A DNA stretch of 27,820 bases from Clostridiaceae bacterium. Lineage in GTDB: Bacteria > Bacillota > Clostridia > Saccharofermentanales > DTU023. Location of the stretch: contig JAAYEX010000076.1 of assembly GCA_012728535.1 (NCBI GenBank), positions 1-27,820 of the forward strand, written 5' to 3'. The position numbers and the translations under genes were made by a program. Of the stretch, positions 16,489 through 23,812 are shown in pieces; position 1 is the stretch's first letter, and each line of letters begins with the position of its first letter. The notes below the pieces were generated by a model. That model was given only the letters and a program-made list of their open reading frames with translations. It searched no databases and was not told the origin of the DNA.

Positions 16489-16923
16489 CTATTCACGGTC
16501 TATTAAAGCAAACATCAGCTCAGCTTCACACACAACTTCATCGTTGACCTTTGCCACACCTGTGCCAAAGCCGAAATTGCCGCGCTTCTTGGTGATCTTC
16601 GTTGACAGGTGGAGGGTATCGCCCGGCCGGACAACGCCGCGGAAGCGGACCTTGTCCACACCCGCGAAAAGCGGGAGTTTGCCCCGATTTTCCTCTAATG
16701 AGAGCAGAGCCACACCGCCGACCTGGGCCAGAGCTTCAATCTGCAAAACTCCGGGAAAAACCGGTTCTTCAGGGAAATGTCCCTGGAAGAAAATCTCATT
16801 GCCGCTCAGCTGTTTGATCCCCTCAGCGCTTAGGCCGGGCTCCATTGCTGTGATGCGGTCGACCAGCAGGAAGGGGTAACGATGGGGCAGTATTTTTTGA
16901 ATATCCATATATTCCAGTTGCAT
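16489..16923 (-). CDS. fabZ: 3-hydroxyacyl-ACP dehydratase FabZ
   Basis: A 144-residue hot-dog fold enzyme that removes water from 3-hydroxyacyl-ACP in chain elongation. HRYPFLLVDRI is at residues 14-24. The catalytic His49 lies in GHFPEEPVFPGV, and Glu63 in QIEALAQVGG completes the active site. AGGAGA precedes the ATG. It is the last fab gene, 31 nt after fabF. In many Bacillota clusters accB separates fabF and fabZ; here they are adjacent. Confidence 0.96.
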   Translation of the reverse strand: MQLEYMDIQKILPHRYPFLLVDRITAMEPGLSAEGIKQLSGNEIFFQGHFPEEPVFPGVLQIEALAQVGGVALLSLEENRGKLPLFAGVDKVRFRGVVRPGDTLHLSTKITKKRGNFGFGTGVAKVNDEVVCEAELMFALIDRE

Positions 16924-16954
16924 GTAACTCTCCTGACTTTAAAAAAACTGAGCC

Positions 16955-18202
16955 CTAGTCAGCTAGGTAACGTTTCAAAACTATGCTGGCATTATGTCCG
17001 CCAAAGCCCAATGAGTTCTTCAGAGCATAATCGTAACTGAAGTCTTCGCCGGCATTGGCAACATAATCCAGATCGCAATCCGGATCGGGTTTTTCCAGAC
17101 CCATGGTCGGCGGTACCCACTGTTCTTTCAGGCCCAGCACGCAGAAGGCTGCTTCTACTACCCCGCTGGCCCCCAGCAAGTGACCCGTCATGGACTTGGT
17201 TGAAGAGACCTTCATCTGATCGGCGTGGTCACCGAAAACTCTGCGGATTGCATGTGTTTCGCTGGCGTCATTGAGCTCGGTTGAAGTTCCGTGTGCATTA
17301 ATATAGCCGATGTCTTCAAGCTTGATACCCGCGTCCTCCACTGCCAGCTGCAGGCAGCGTGCTGCCTGTGTTCCTTCTGGATCAGGGGCAGTCATATGGT
17401 AGGCATCTGAAGTCGAGCCATAGCCGACGACCTCGCCTAGAATCTTCGCACCCCGTTTTTTTGCATGTTCATAGTCTTCGAGGATAAGTGCACCGGCTCC
17501 CTCGCCAATAACAAAGCCGTCGCGTTCAGCATCGAAAGGAATTGAGGCCCGTTTGGGATCGGTCGATTTAGAGAGTGCACGCATGGCCGAAAACCCGCCC
17601 ACACCCATTGGAGTTATGGCAGCTTCAGCTCCTCCGGCCACGATAATATCCAGATAGCCGTCGCGGATCTTGTGAAAAGCTTCACCCAGTCCGTTGGTGG
17701 ATGCGGCGCAGGCGGTAATGACAGCAGTGGACAGACCGTGCAAGCCCAAATCCTGTGCTACTGTTCCTGCCGTCATATTTGCTATAGTCAGGGGGATAAA
17801 GAAAGGCGAAACACGATTGTAGCCTTTTTCAATACCTGCCTGCTTCTCACGTTCAAAGGTATTGATCCCGCCGATACCGGTCGAAAAAATCACGCCTGCC
17901 CGGTTAGAGTCGAACTCTCCCGCCTGCAGTCCGCTTTGCCGGAAGGCCTCTCTCGCTGCAATCAGGCCGTATTGGGTCACCTCATCCATGCGGCGGGCAG
18001 ATCTTCCCTCAATATACTCAGTAACTTTGAAATTTTTCAATTCAGCAGCCAGGGCAATATCCAGCTCTTCTCTTTGTACGCGGGTCAGTTCGGCAATTCC
18101 GATCTCGCCTCGCCTGATTGCCTGCCAACTGCTTTCAGTATCAAGTCCCAGAGGAGTCAGCATGCCGATTCCTGTGATAACAACACGTCTTTTGTTGCTC
18201 AT
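16955..18202 (-). CDS. fabF: 3-oxoacyl-ACP synthase II
   Basis: A 415-residue elongating condensing enzyme joining malonyl-ACP to acyl-ACP. The nucleophile Cys165 sits in ITACAASTNG. The two catalytic histidines lie in NAHGTSTELND and KSMTGHLLGASG, and GFGGHNAS is near the C-terminus. Length matches the family. The GGAGG site is 14 nt from the ATG, a long spacing, but the N-terminus MSNKRRVVITGIGMLTPLG fits homologues. It follows fabG by 31 nt. Confidence 0.97.
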   Translation of the reverse strand: MSNKRRVVITGIGMLTPLGLDTESSWQAIRRGEIGIAELTRVQREELDIALAAELKNFKVTEYIEGRSARRMDEVTQYGLIAAREAFRQSGLQAGEFDSNRAGVIFSTGIGGINTFEREKQAGIEKGYNRVSPFFIPLTIANMTAGTVAQDLGLHGLSTAVITACAASTNGLGEAFHKIRDGYLDIIVAGGAEAAITPMGVGGFSAMRALSKSTDPKRASIPFDAERDGFVIGEGAGALILEDYEHAKKRGAKILGEVVGYGSTSDAYHMTAPDPEGTQAARCLQLAVEDAGIKLEDIGYINAHGTSTELNDASETHAIRRVFGDHADQMKVSSTKSMTGHLLGASGVVEAAFCVLGLKEQWVPPTMGLEKPDPDCDLDYVANAGEDFSYDYALKNSLGFGGHNASIVLKRYLAD

Positions 18203-18233
18203 ATTAATAAATAAAACCTCCGTCTTCCCTGCT

Positions 18234-18974
18234 TTAGAGATTCATGCCTCCATCGACTGAAATTGTCTGACCGGTAATATAGTTAGCTTCTTCACCGGCC
18301 AAAAAGGCCACTGCGGCAGCTACGTCTTCCGCCTTGCCCAATCGGCGCATGGGTATGGTCGCCAGATAATGCTCACGCACATCTTCTGCAAGCACAGCCG
18401 TCATGTCCGTCTCAATAAAACCGGGCGCGACAGCGTTAACGGTCACATTGCGCGTGGCCAGCTCCTGGGCCAGCGATTTACCCATGGCGATAACAGCTGC
18501 CTTGCTGGCGGCATAGTTGATCTGGCCGGCATTGCCTTTAAGTCCGACAATACTACTGATACTTATGATGCGTCCCCAACGCTTGCGCATCATTATTTTA
18601 GCTGCTTCACGCATCAGGATGAACTGAGCTTTCTGGTTGACCTGAATGACCGCGTCATAGTCCTCGTCACTCATTCTGACCGTCAACTGGTCACGAGTCA
18701 GTCCGGCATTGTTCACCAAAATATCGAGTCGGCCGGACTCTTCGACAATCTCGCTGATCAAAGCTTTGGCAGCCTCTGAGTCAGAGAGATCCGCCTGAAT
18801 TGTGCGTGACGGTTTGCCCTCCTGCGCCAGTTCCTCCGACAGGGCTTTGGCACTATCCTCGGACGTTGAATAATGTATATAGATAAAACGTTCCGGCGAG
18901 GCCAAAGCTCGGACAATGGCTCTTCCGATACCACGTCCGGCTCCTGTCACCAGAACCACTTGCTTATGTGACAT
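18234..18974 (-). CDS. fabG: 3-oxoacyl-ACP reductase FabG
   Basis: A 246-residue short-chain dehydrogenase that reduces 3-oxoacyl-ACP with NADPH. It has the cofactor motif TGAGRGIG (10-17), NNAG (88-91), and the catalytic triad Ser141, Tyr154, Lys158. The frame extends to 19004, but AGGAGG just before the ATG at 18974 and the N-terminus MSHKQVVLVTGAG settle the start. The 63-bp gap from fabD to fabG contains one copy of the dispersed TGCA-flanked palindrome, immediately upstream of the ribosome site. Confidence 0.96.
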   Translation of the reverse strand: MSHKQVVLVTGAGRGIGRAIVRALASPERFIYIHYSTSEDSAKALSEELAQEGKPSRTIQADLSDSEAAKALISEIVEESGRLDILVNNAGLTRDQLTVRMSDEDYDAVIQVNQKAQFILMREAAKIMMRKRWGRIISISSIVGLKGNAGQINYAASKAAVIAMGKSLAQELATRNVTVNAVAPGFIETDMTAVLAEDVREHYLATIPMRRLGKAEDVAAAVAFLAGEEANYITGQTISVDGGMNL

Positions 18975-18996
18975 TAAATCCTCCTGATTTGCATGC

Positions 18997-19029
18997 TGCA
19001 TCATTTCGTGCCTGGCACCGAATTATGCA
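18997..19029. repeat. Dispersed 33-bp palindromic element, copy 1 (fabD-fabG gap)
   Basis: The skeleton is TGCA-N6-NGTGCC-T-GGCACC-N6-TGCA, with the outer TGCA boxes at 18997-19000 and 19026-19029. The core GTGCCTGGCAC at 19008-19018 is a perfect palindrome around its central base. It fills most of the gap between fabD and fabG within the operon and can form an RNA hairpin. Confidence 0.85.
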
Positions 19030-19037
19030 TGAAAAAA

Positions 19038-20012
19038 TTAACGACGAGTCGTCGCTAAAGAGTGAGACAGAAATTTTTCGAATGATTCCATATCGGCTAT
19101 GTGATGTAGATTCAAACTGCGGTCGCGCCGGCGCAGAAGCGGTGTCAGCACAGCCTTGGGTGCTATCTCGATAAAGTTCCTGTAGCCCCTGTCTAAAAGA
19201 TAAGTGAAGCAGTCATCCAGACGCGTCGGATTTGACATCTGCCGCGACATCATATCTGCGTAGACTTCACTGCGCTCCCCGTCCCGGCAAAGAGGCCGGG
19301 CAGCCTTACCCAGAATATTGAGAGCCAGATCAATCTGTGCTTCCTCTGCTTCCTCTTGCAGCAAAACAGCACGCAAGTCCGGCACGTCAGCCGTAAAAAC
19401 CTTGCTATGGTAGGCTCCTTCAACTTCTAAAAATACTGCCCGTTTGGCACCTGCTGCCAATACCTCCTGCATCAGAAGCTCTAATTCACTGATACTTCCC
19501 GACACAGCCATTTGAGTTTTAGAGTTTTTATTAGCCAACGACAGGTCAGGGTAATTCTGCAAGTGTTCCTGGAGCTCCGCTTCCTCCAGACCCAGCACAA
19601 CCAGCATGCCGTCATCGAAGCCATCCTGCCGCCTTTGCTTCATGCGCCTTGCCATTAAGTCAGCGCGCTGACGAATAATATTGAGAACTGCTTCTTCCGA
19701 ATAAACGCCTGCCAAGGCCAGAGCCGGGAATTCGCCGGCGCTCAGGCCCAGAGCAGCATCAGCCTCAATACCCATTTTTTGTAAAACTTTCGTTATTGTC
19801 AGTGAGAAAACCGTCAAAGCCAGTTGGACATAGCGGGTTTCGTCTAAACGATCAAAGTCGGGATCGAGCAGATACTCCAGCTCGTCCTTTGTGCAATAGC
19901 AATCAGAGTAATAGCTTTCTTCAGGGAAAGCACAGGCAAAATCAAGTCCCATTCCTGCCAACTGCGAGCCCTGGCCACCATAAAGAAAGACCCATTCATT
20001 CTGCTTGTTCAT
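19038..20012 (-). CDS. fabD: Malonyl-CoA:ACP transacylase
   Basis: A 324-residue acyltransferase that loads malonate from CoA onto ACP. The oxyanion segment GGQGSQ is at residues 12-17. The nucleophile Ser91 is in GLSAGEF, where many FabD proteins have GHSLGE, so the His beside the serine is replaced. Arg116 is in RQRADLM and catalytic His202 in AYHSKVF. The variant GxSxG is seen in other Clostridia-type sequences and does not suggest loss of activity. AAAGGA lies seven nucleotides before the ATG. Both flanking gaps carry copies of the dispersed palindrome. Confidence 0.93.
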   Translation of the reverse strand: MNKQNEWVFLYGGQGSQLAGMGLDFACAFPEESYYSDCYCTKDELEYLLDPDFDRLDETRYVQLALTVFSLTITKVLQKMGIEADAALGLSAGEFPALALAGVYSEEAVLNIIRQRADLMARRMKQRRQDGFDDGMLVVLGLEEAELQEHLQNYPDLSLANKNSKTQMAVSGSISELELLMQEVLAAGAKRAVFLEVEGAYHSKVFTADVPDLRAVLLQEEAEEAQIDLALNILGKAARPLCRDGERSEVYADMMSRQMSNPTRLDDCFTYLLDRGYRNFIEIAPKAVLTPLLRRRDRSLNLHHIADMESFEKFLSHSLATTRR

Positions 20013-20027
20013 TCATACATCCTTTCG

Positions 20028-20074
20028 TGCATCAAAAGGTGCCTGGCACCGAATTATGGGCACCGAATTATGCA
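20028..20074. repeat. Dispersed palindromic element, copy 2, with a 14-bp tandem duplication (fabK-fabD gap)
   Basis: TGCA (20028-20031), N6, the perfect 13-bp palindrome GGTGCCTGGCACC (20038-20050), then GGCACCGAATTATG repeated exactly twice (20045-20058 and 20059-20072) before TGCA (20071-20074). The duplication displaces the right TGCA box by 14 bp. The fabK stop codon (20068-20070) lies inside the second repeat. Confidence 0.9.
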
Positions 20075-20973
20075 TCTACACCTTCGAAGAGATCTGCGAG
20101 CAGCTGATTCAGCGGCTTTATTTCCTTGATGCCGGCTGCTACCAGCCCCATCATGAAAGCGCCCTTTTCGCTGTTGCCTTCCTGGACAGCCTGGCGCAGA
20201 GAACCGCCCAGCATCTCTTCCAATACTTCTTTTTCCGCCCCTTCACGTTCCAAAGACATATAGTCCCGGCAGAATTTGTTTTTCAAAACACGGCAAGGCA
20301 CGCCGCCGACACGTCCCATGACTGAAACCTGGGTATCGGTTGCCTTGATCACTGCCTCCTTATAGGCCGGATGTATAGGGCATTCTTCCGCTGAAAGAAA
20401 GAGTGTCCCCAGCTGAAAACCCTCTGCTCCGAGCGCAATCGCCGCTTTTATCTGCCTGGGAGAGCCGATGCCGCCTGCGGCGATCATCGGAATCGACAGA
20501 TTGTCCGCCACTAAGGGCCAGAGGACCATTGAAGTCTGCTCGCCGATGTGGCCGCCCGCTTCCTGTCCCTCGGCTATCACCGCGTCAGCGCCCTGACGCT
20601 CCATACGCTGGGCCAGCGAGAGAGAAGAGACTACCGGAATAACGATACTGCCCGCCTCTTTCCACATAGAAATGTATTTTCCCGGGCTTCCGGCACCCGT
20701 TGTCACCAGAGGAACGCCTTCTTCAGCCAGAACCCGGGCGATAGCGTCCGCCTCCGGATTCATCAGCATGAGATTGACACCGAAAGGACGGTCGGTCAGC
20801 TCGCGCACCCGCCTGATCGAGTCACGCACCATGTCTGCCGTCATTGAGCCCGAACCTATCTGACCCAGTGCTCCGGCCTCACTAACCGCAGCTGCGAACT
20901 CTGCCGTAGCAACCCAGGCCATTCCGCCCTGTAAAACCGGATATTTCAGATTAAAAGTCTCATCCAACCACAT
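20068..20973 (-). CDS. fabK: FMN-dependent enoyl-ACP reductase II
   Basis: About 301 residues. Catalyses the last step of each elongation round, reducing enoyl-ACP with NAD(P)H and FMN. FabK marks: KYPVLQGGMAWVA near the N-terminus, AEGQEAGGHIGE with the conserved His (residue 142 from this start), and the flavin phosphate site GGIGSPRQIKAAIALGAEGFQLGT. No FabI gene is seen. An ATG at 20982 is only one nucleotide from AAAGGA, so the ATG at 20973 is preferred; either start overlaps the end of fabH. The stop codon TAA is formed by the palindromic element that follows, so the last residues may have been altered when the element arrived. FabK-type reductases are known to be insensitive to triclosan. 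Confidence 0.95.
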   Translation of the reverse strand: MWLDETFNLKYPVLQGGMAWVATAEFAAAVSEAGALGQIGSGSMTADMVRDSIRRVRELTDRPFGVNLMLMNPEADAIARVLAEEGVPLVTTGAGSPGKYISMWKEAGSIVIPVVSSLSLAQRMERQGADAVIAEGQEAGGHIGEQTSMVLWPLVADNLSIPMIAAGGIGSPRQIKAAIALGAEGFQLGTLFLSAEECPIHPAYKEAVIKATDTQVSVMGRVGGVPCRVLKNKFCRDYMSLEREGAEKEVLEEMLGGSLRQAVQEGNSEKGAFMMGLVAAGIKEIKPLNQLLADLFEGVDA

Positions 20974-21910
20974 GTATTTCATGTCCTTTCATCAGAAGCG
21001 CCCCGCAGGACATACCGCCACCGAAACCAGCCAGGCAAATGGTCTTACTGCCATCGAGCTGCCCTGACCTGTATAGTTCTTCCATCAGAATGCCGATACT
21101 CGCTGATGAGGTGTTTCCGACACGGGCAATATTAGAAGGAAATCTCTCCCCGGTCAGCTTAAGATCACGCATGATAGCATCGTTGATCCGCTGGTTGGCC
21201 TGATGCAACAGGTAATAGTCCACCTCATCAGGTGCAAGGTCAGCCTTTTCCAGCACATCGCGAATGCAATCGGACATCTTGCTTACTGCAAAACGAAAAA
21301 CTGCACGTCCGTCCATCCTGATCGGCTCATTAAGACCCACAGTCAGCATCTCGGTATCGCCCACAGTTTTGGCGGAAAAATAGTCGTCCTCGCCTTCATG
21401 CAGGGTCCAGAGGCTTGCTCCGGCGCCATCTCCAAAAAGAAAACAGCTGCCACGGTCCTGCATATCCGTCTTACGGGACAGCATTTCAGCACCTAGAACC
21501 AGTGCTGCAGTTCCTGCCGGCCTTACACGCAACAGGTTGCGGGCAATTTCCAATGCATAAACAAGGCCGCTGCATGCCGCATTAATATCGAAGGCAAGAA
21601 TATCCGTATCCAGACCCAGCAGATCCTGCAACTGGGCTGAAATAGCCGGAACTACTTCATCCGGTGTCACGGTGGCGCAAATCACCACTTTGATCTTAGA
21701 ACGATCAAAATCAGGCAATCTGCTCAGGCACTCTTCACTTGCCGCAAAGGCCAGATCTACAGTGCTTTCATCATCAACCCAGCGACGGGTGGAAATACCC
21801 GACCGTTCACGAATCCACTGGTCTGTGGTATCCAGGTAAGAGACAAAGTGCTCGTTATGAATCTCACGTTGTCCCAGCGCCTTACCACTGCTAATTAGCG
21901 ATAATTTCAT
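20960..21910 (-). CDS. fabH: 3-oxoacyl-ACP synthase III
   Basis: A 316-residue initiating condensing enzyme joining acetyl-CoA or another acyl-CoA to malonyl-ACP. Nucleophile Cys113 is in INAACSGLVYAL. The catalytic His lies in LLHQANQRI and the Asn in VGNTSSAS; FGDGAGA is also present. GAGGA lies six nucleotides before the ATG. The 3' end overlaps the fabK start by 14 nt, indicating coupled translation. Primer preference (straight or branched) cannot be told from sequence. Confidence 0.96.
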   Translation of the reverse strand: MKLSLISSGKALGQREIHNEHFVSYLDTTDQWIRERSGISTRRWVDDESTVDLAFAASEECLSRLPDFDRSKIKVVICATVTPDEVVPAISAQLQDLLGLDTDILAFDINAACSGLVYALEIARNLLRVRPAGTAALVLGAEMLSRKTDMQDRGSCFLFGDGAGASLWTLHEGEDDYFSAKTVGDTEMLTVGLNEPIRMDGRAVFRFAVSKMSDCIRDVLEKADLAPDEVDYYLLHQANQRINDAIMRDLKLTGERFPSNIARVGNTSSASIGILMEELYRSGQLDGSKTICLAGFGGGMSCGALLMKGHEIHVVG

Positions 21911-21957
21911 TAATCTTCCTCATTTCCGGGATCAGCAGTCAGATTTTTCTAAAAAAA

Positions 21958-22200
21958 CTAAGCTTCCAGATCCGGGCGATGTCTTTTGATAGTCTCAACA
22001 ATGTCGCTGACCGAATTCATACGCTCGATCTCATCGTCTTCGACTGTGATCTCGAAATGCTCTTCCAGACTCATTGCCAGTTCAACAGCATCCAGAGAGT
22101 CTGCATTCAGATCTTCAATCAGTCTGGCGCTCAGGGTAACTTCCTCTATATCTACAGCCAGAAGGTCCGCAACAATTTTTTGTACATCCGTAGTAATCAT
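21958..22200 (-). CDS. acpP: Acyl carrier protein
   Basis: An 80-residue acidic carrier. Ser35 in the DSLD motif (ADSLDAVEL) takes the phosphopantetheine arm. The frame reaches 22236, and there is an ATG at 22206, but that abuts the GGAGG. The ATG at 22200 has a six-nucleotide spacing and gives the usual N-terminus MITTDVQKIVADLL. It is the first gene of the fab operon, with a good promoter and an inverted repeat in front. It lies 47 nt ahead of fabH. Confidence 0.96.
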   Translation of the reverse strand: MITTDVQKIVADLLAVDIEEVTLSARLIEDLNADSLDAVELAMSLEEHFEITVEDDEIERMNSVSDIVETIKRHRPDLEA

Positions 22201-22234
22201 ATTCATCCTCCAAAAATTAAATAAAAGATAGTTC

Positions 22235-22276
22235 ATTAAAATTATTAATTAAATAAATTGAATAAATAATTTTAAT
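22235..22276 (-). promoter_or_regulatory. AT-rich inverted repeat at the acpP transcription start
   Basis: A perfect 12-bp inverted repeat (ATTAAAATTATT, 22235-22246, with its complement at 22265-22276) is separated by 18 nt. It lies directly after the -10 box, covering roughly +2 to +43 of the transcript. It may be a repressor target, the adjacent MarR being the obvious candidate, or an RNA hairpin near the 5' end. The FapR consensus was not found. Confidence 0.45.
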
Positions 22277-22284
22277 TAATGCCA

Positions 22285-22313
22285 ATTATGATTCTTGTAT
22301 TTTGGAATGTCAA
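22285..22313 (-). promoter_or_regulatory. Promoter of the acpP-fab operon
   Basis: On the - strand TTGACA (22308-22313) and CATAAT (22285-22290) are separated by 17 nt. Start is predicted near 22278, giving a leader of about 78 nt. Confidence 0.75.
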
Positions 22314-22374
22314 GTAATCTTCAATTTTGGGGGATATTGATCAGAAAGATAAGGATTTTTCCATCAGAAAACTG

Positions 22375-22396
22375 TGCAAAAGCGGTGCCAGGCACC
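22375..22396. repeat. Dispersed palindromic element, copy 3 (upstream of the acpP promoter)
   Basis: TGCA (22375-22378), five bases, then the perfect palindrome GGTGCCAGGCACC (22384-22396). The right TGCA box is missing. It lies about 70 bp upstream of the -35 box of acpP and 42 bp after the stop of the DJ-1 gene. On the - strand the hairpin is followed by GCTTTTGC, so it might also weakly terminate that gene. Confidence 0.75.
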
Positions 22397-22437
22397 TCAA
22401 TCGTTAAGTTATACGAAGGCCGGTGCACTTACACCGC

Positions 22438-23016
22438 TCAGCGACAGAGCCAATCCAGGGTCAGTCCGTAAAGAGTCTTATCTTTCAGCAGCTTAACCAC
22501 ACGTTCCGGCATCAAGGCCTCAATCAGAGCGAATGAAAATTCTATAGCGGTTGTCGGCCCACGTGAAGTGATCAGCCGGCCATCGCTGACCACAAGATCC
22601 TCAGAATAGTATTCCGGATCAAACTCAGCCTTCATAGCAGGGTAAGACGTATGGCGCTTCCCGGCCAGCACTCCCGCTGCTTGCAAAACCAGGGGCGCGG
22701 CACAGATGGCAGCTATCCACTTGTCTTCAGCATCGAAGTCCCGAATCAATTCAAGCACACGCTCGTTCTTAAGCAGATTCCTGTAGCCCGGATCACCGCC
22801 GGGGACAACCAACATATCAAAGTCCCCCACCTGAACCTGATCTAGCCTGATATCGCAGACTACACTTATACCGGTAGCGGAGGCAACGCTCAAACTATTC
22901 TCTTCACAGGAGCACAGCTCCAGCTCTATAGCCGCCCGTCGCAAAAAATTTGCAGGAGTTAAAGCTTCAACTGCCTCGTAACCCTCTGCCAGTAAAATAA
23001 GAGCTCTCTTTCTCAC
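22438..23016 (-). CDS. DJ-1/PfpI-family protein, GTG start
   Basis: A 192-residue cytoplasmic protein of the DJ-1/ThiJ/PfpI superfamily. The nucleophile elbow is IAAICAAP with Cys105, and Glu14 in EGYEAVEAL is the usual acidic partner. VVPGGDPG at 71-78 is the conserved loop. The start is GTG after GGAG with a seven-nucleotide gap. Members act in protein or metabolite repair (deglycase or glyoxalase activity is debated), as chaperones or as peptidases. Length and motifs are closest to the YajL/DJ-1 subgroup. It appears to be a single gene between comF and the fab operon. Confidence 0.9.
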   Translation of the reverse strand: MRKRALILLAEGYEAVEALTPANFLRRAAIELELCSCEENSLSVASATGISVVCDIRLDQVQVGDFDMLVVPGGDPGYRNLLKNERVLELIRDFDAEDKWIAAICAAPLVLQAAGVLAGKRHTSYPAMKAEFDPEYYSEDLVVSDGRLITSRGPTTAIEFSFALIEALMPERVVKLLKDKTLYGLTLDWLCR

Positions 23017-23102
23017 AATCCTTCTCCTTTTTTATAAAAAAACCAAGCAAGAGTCTCACCAGTATAACCGCCGTCAAATCGAAGATCCATTACAAGACTG
23101 AA

Positions 23103-23798
23103 CTAGTCCGGACGCAAACCTCCGGCCGCACAGGCCATACCAAGCACATCAATGCCGGCTTCCTGCAGGCAAAGTCCGGCCTCTGTCATTGTGGCACCGG
23201 AAGTTACAATGTCATCCAGCAAGAGTGCCCGGCGCCCGTAAAGAGCCGGAAGACCGTCTTCACCCACCTCGAAAATGCCCTGGACATTGGCTAACTTCTC
23301 CTCCCGTCCCCTCCGCTCACTTTGGCGGCCGCTGGCTTTCACCCGAAGTAAAGCATCCTCCAGCAGGGGAATCCCAACAAGGTCTGCCAGAGCTTCACCC
23401 AAAAGACCGGCCTGATTATAACCCCGTTGCCGCTCCCGCTTGTAATGCAGGGGCATGGGAATAATGACGTCACACGATAGCTTAAGGCGCTGATATGTTG
23501 CATGAAGATATGAAGCCAGAGCGGGGGCGAAATCGGTGCGACCGTGAAACTTCAGTTGCCTCAGGGCCAACAGCAACGGCTCCTCATAATAGAAACTGAC
23601 TGCAAGCAGAAAGGGAGTATGGCCGGGATAAATCTCATCATTGAGGCGGAAAGGTAGGTCACTTTCACAGGCTCGGCAGACATAGCGCCTGGGACCGGCG
23701 TCATCCTCCGTAATAAGACTGTCGCAGAAAGAACAAACCTGAGGGTAAAAGAGCTGCTCAAGTTTTTCTGTTAAAAAACCCCACTGACTCCTTGCCAT
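23103..23798 (-). CDS. comF: ComF-family phosphoribosyltransferase-like protein
   Basis: About 231 residues. An N-terminal zinc-binding pair of CxxC motifs (Cys22, Cys25, Cys41, Cys44) is followed by the type I PRTase domain: PMPLHYKRERQRGYNQA and the PRPP-loop ALLLDDIVTSGATMTEAG. In transformable bacteria ComF aids uptake or processing of single-stranded DNA; in others its role is unclear. A TTG at 23810 is possible, but the ATG at 23798 is preferred although its ribosome site is weak. It starts 14 nt after the recD2 stop, so it is probably co-transcribed, a DNA-metabolism pairing. Confidence 0.9.
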   Translation of the reverse strand: MARSQWGFLTEKLEQLFYPQVCSFCDSLITEDDAGPRRYVCRACESDLPFRLNDEIYPGHTPFLLAVSFYYEEPLLLALRQLKFHGRTDFAPALASYLHATYQRLKLSCDVIIPMPLHYKRERQRGYNQAGLLGEALADLVGIPLLEDALLRVKASGRQSERRGREEKLANVQGIFEVGEDGLPALYGRRALLLDDIVTSGATMTEAGLCLQEAGIDVLGMACAAGGLRPD

Positions 23799-23812
23799 CA
23801 ACGCCGCCAATT

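Noticed and set aside
17672..18214. Open frame of 180 residues on the + strand
   Set aside because: It is antisense to fabF, whose active-site motifs are intact; no domain, ribosome site or promoter is seen.
19085..19991. FabD as a non-catalytic variant because GHSLGE is replaced by GLSAGE
   Set aside because: The nucleophile Ser91, Arg116, His202 and the GGQGSQ loop are all present, and similar GLSxGE forms occur in functional clusters.
22201..22313. FapR operator at the acpP promoter
   Set aside because: The TTAGTACC-type FapR consensus is not present; only an AT-rich inverted repeat is seen, and the linked regulator is MarR-type.
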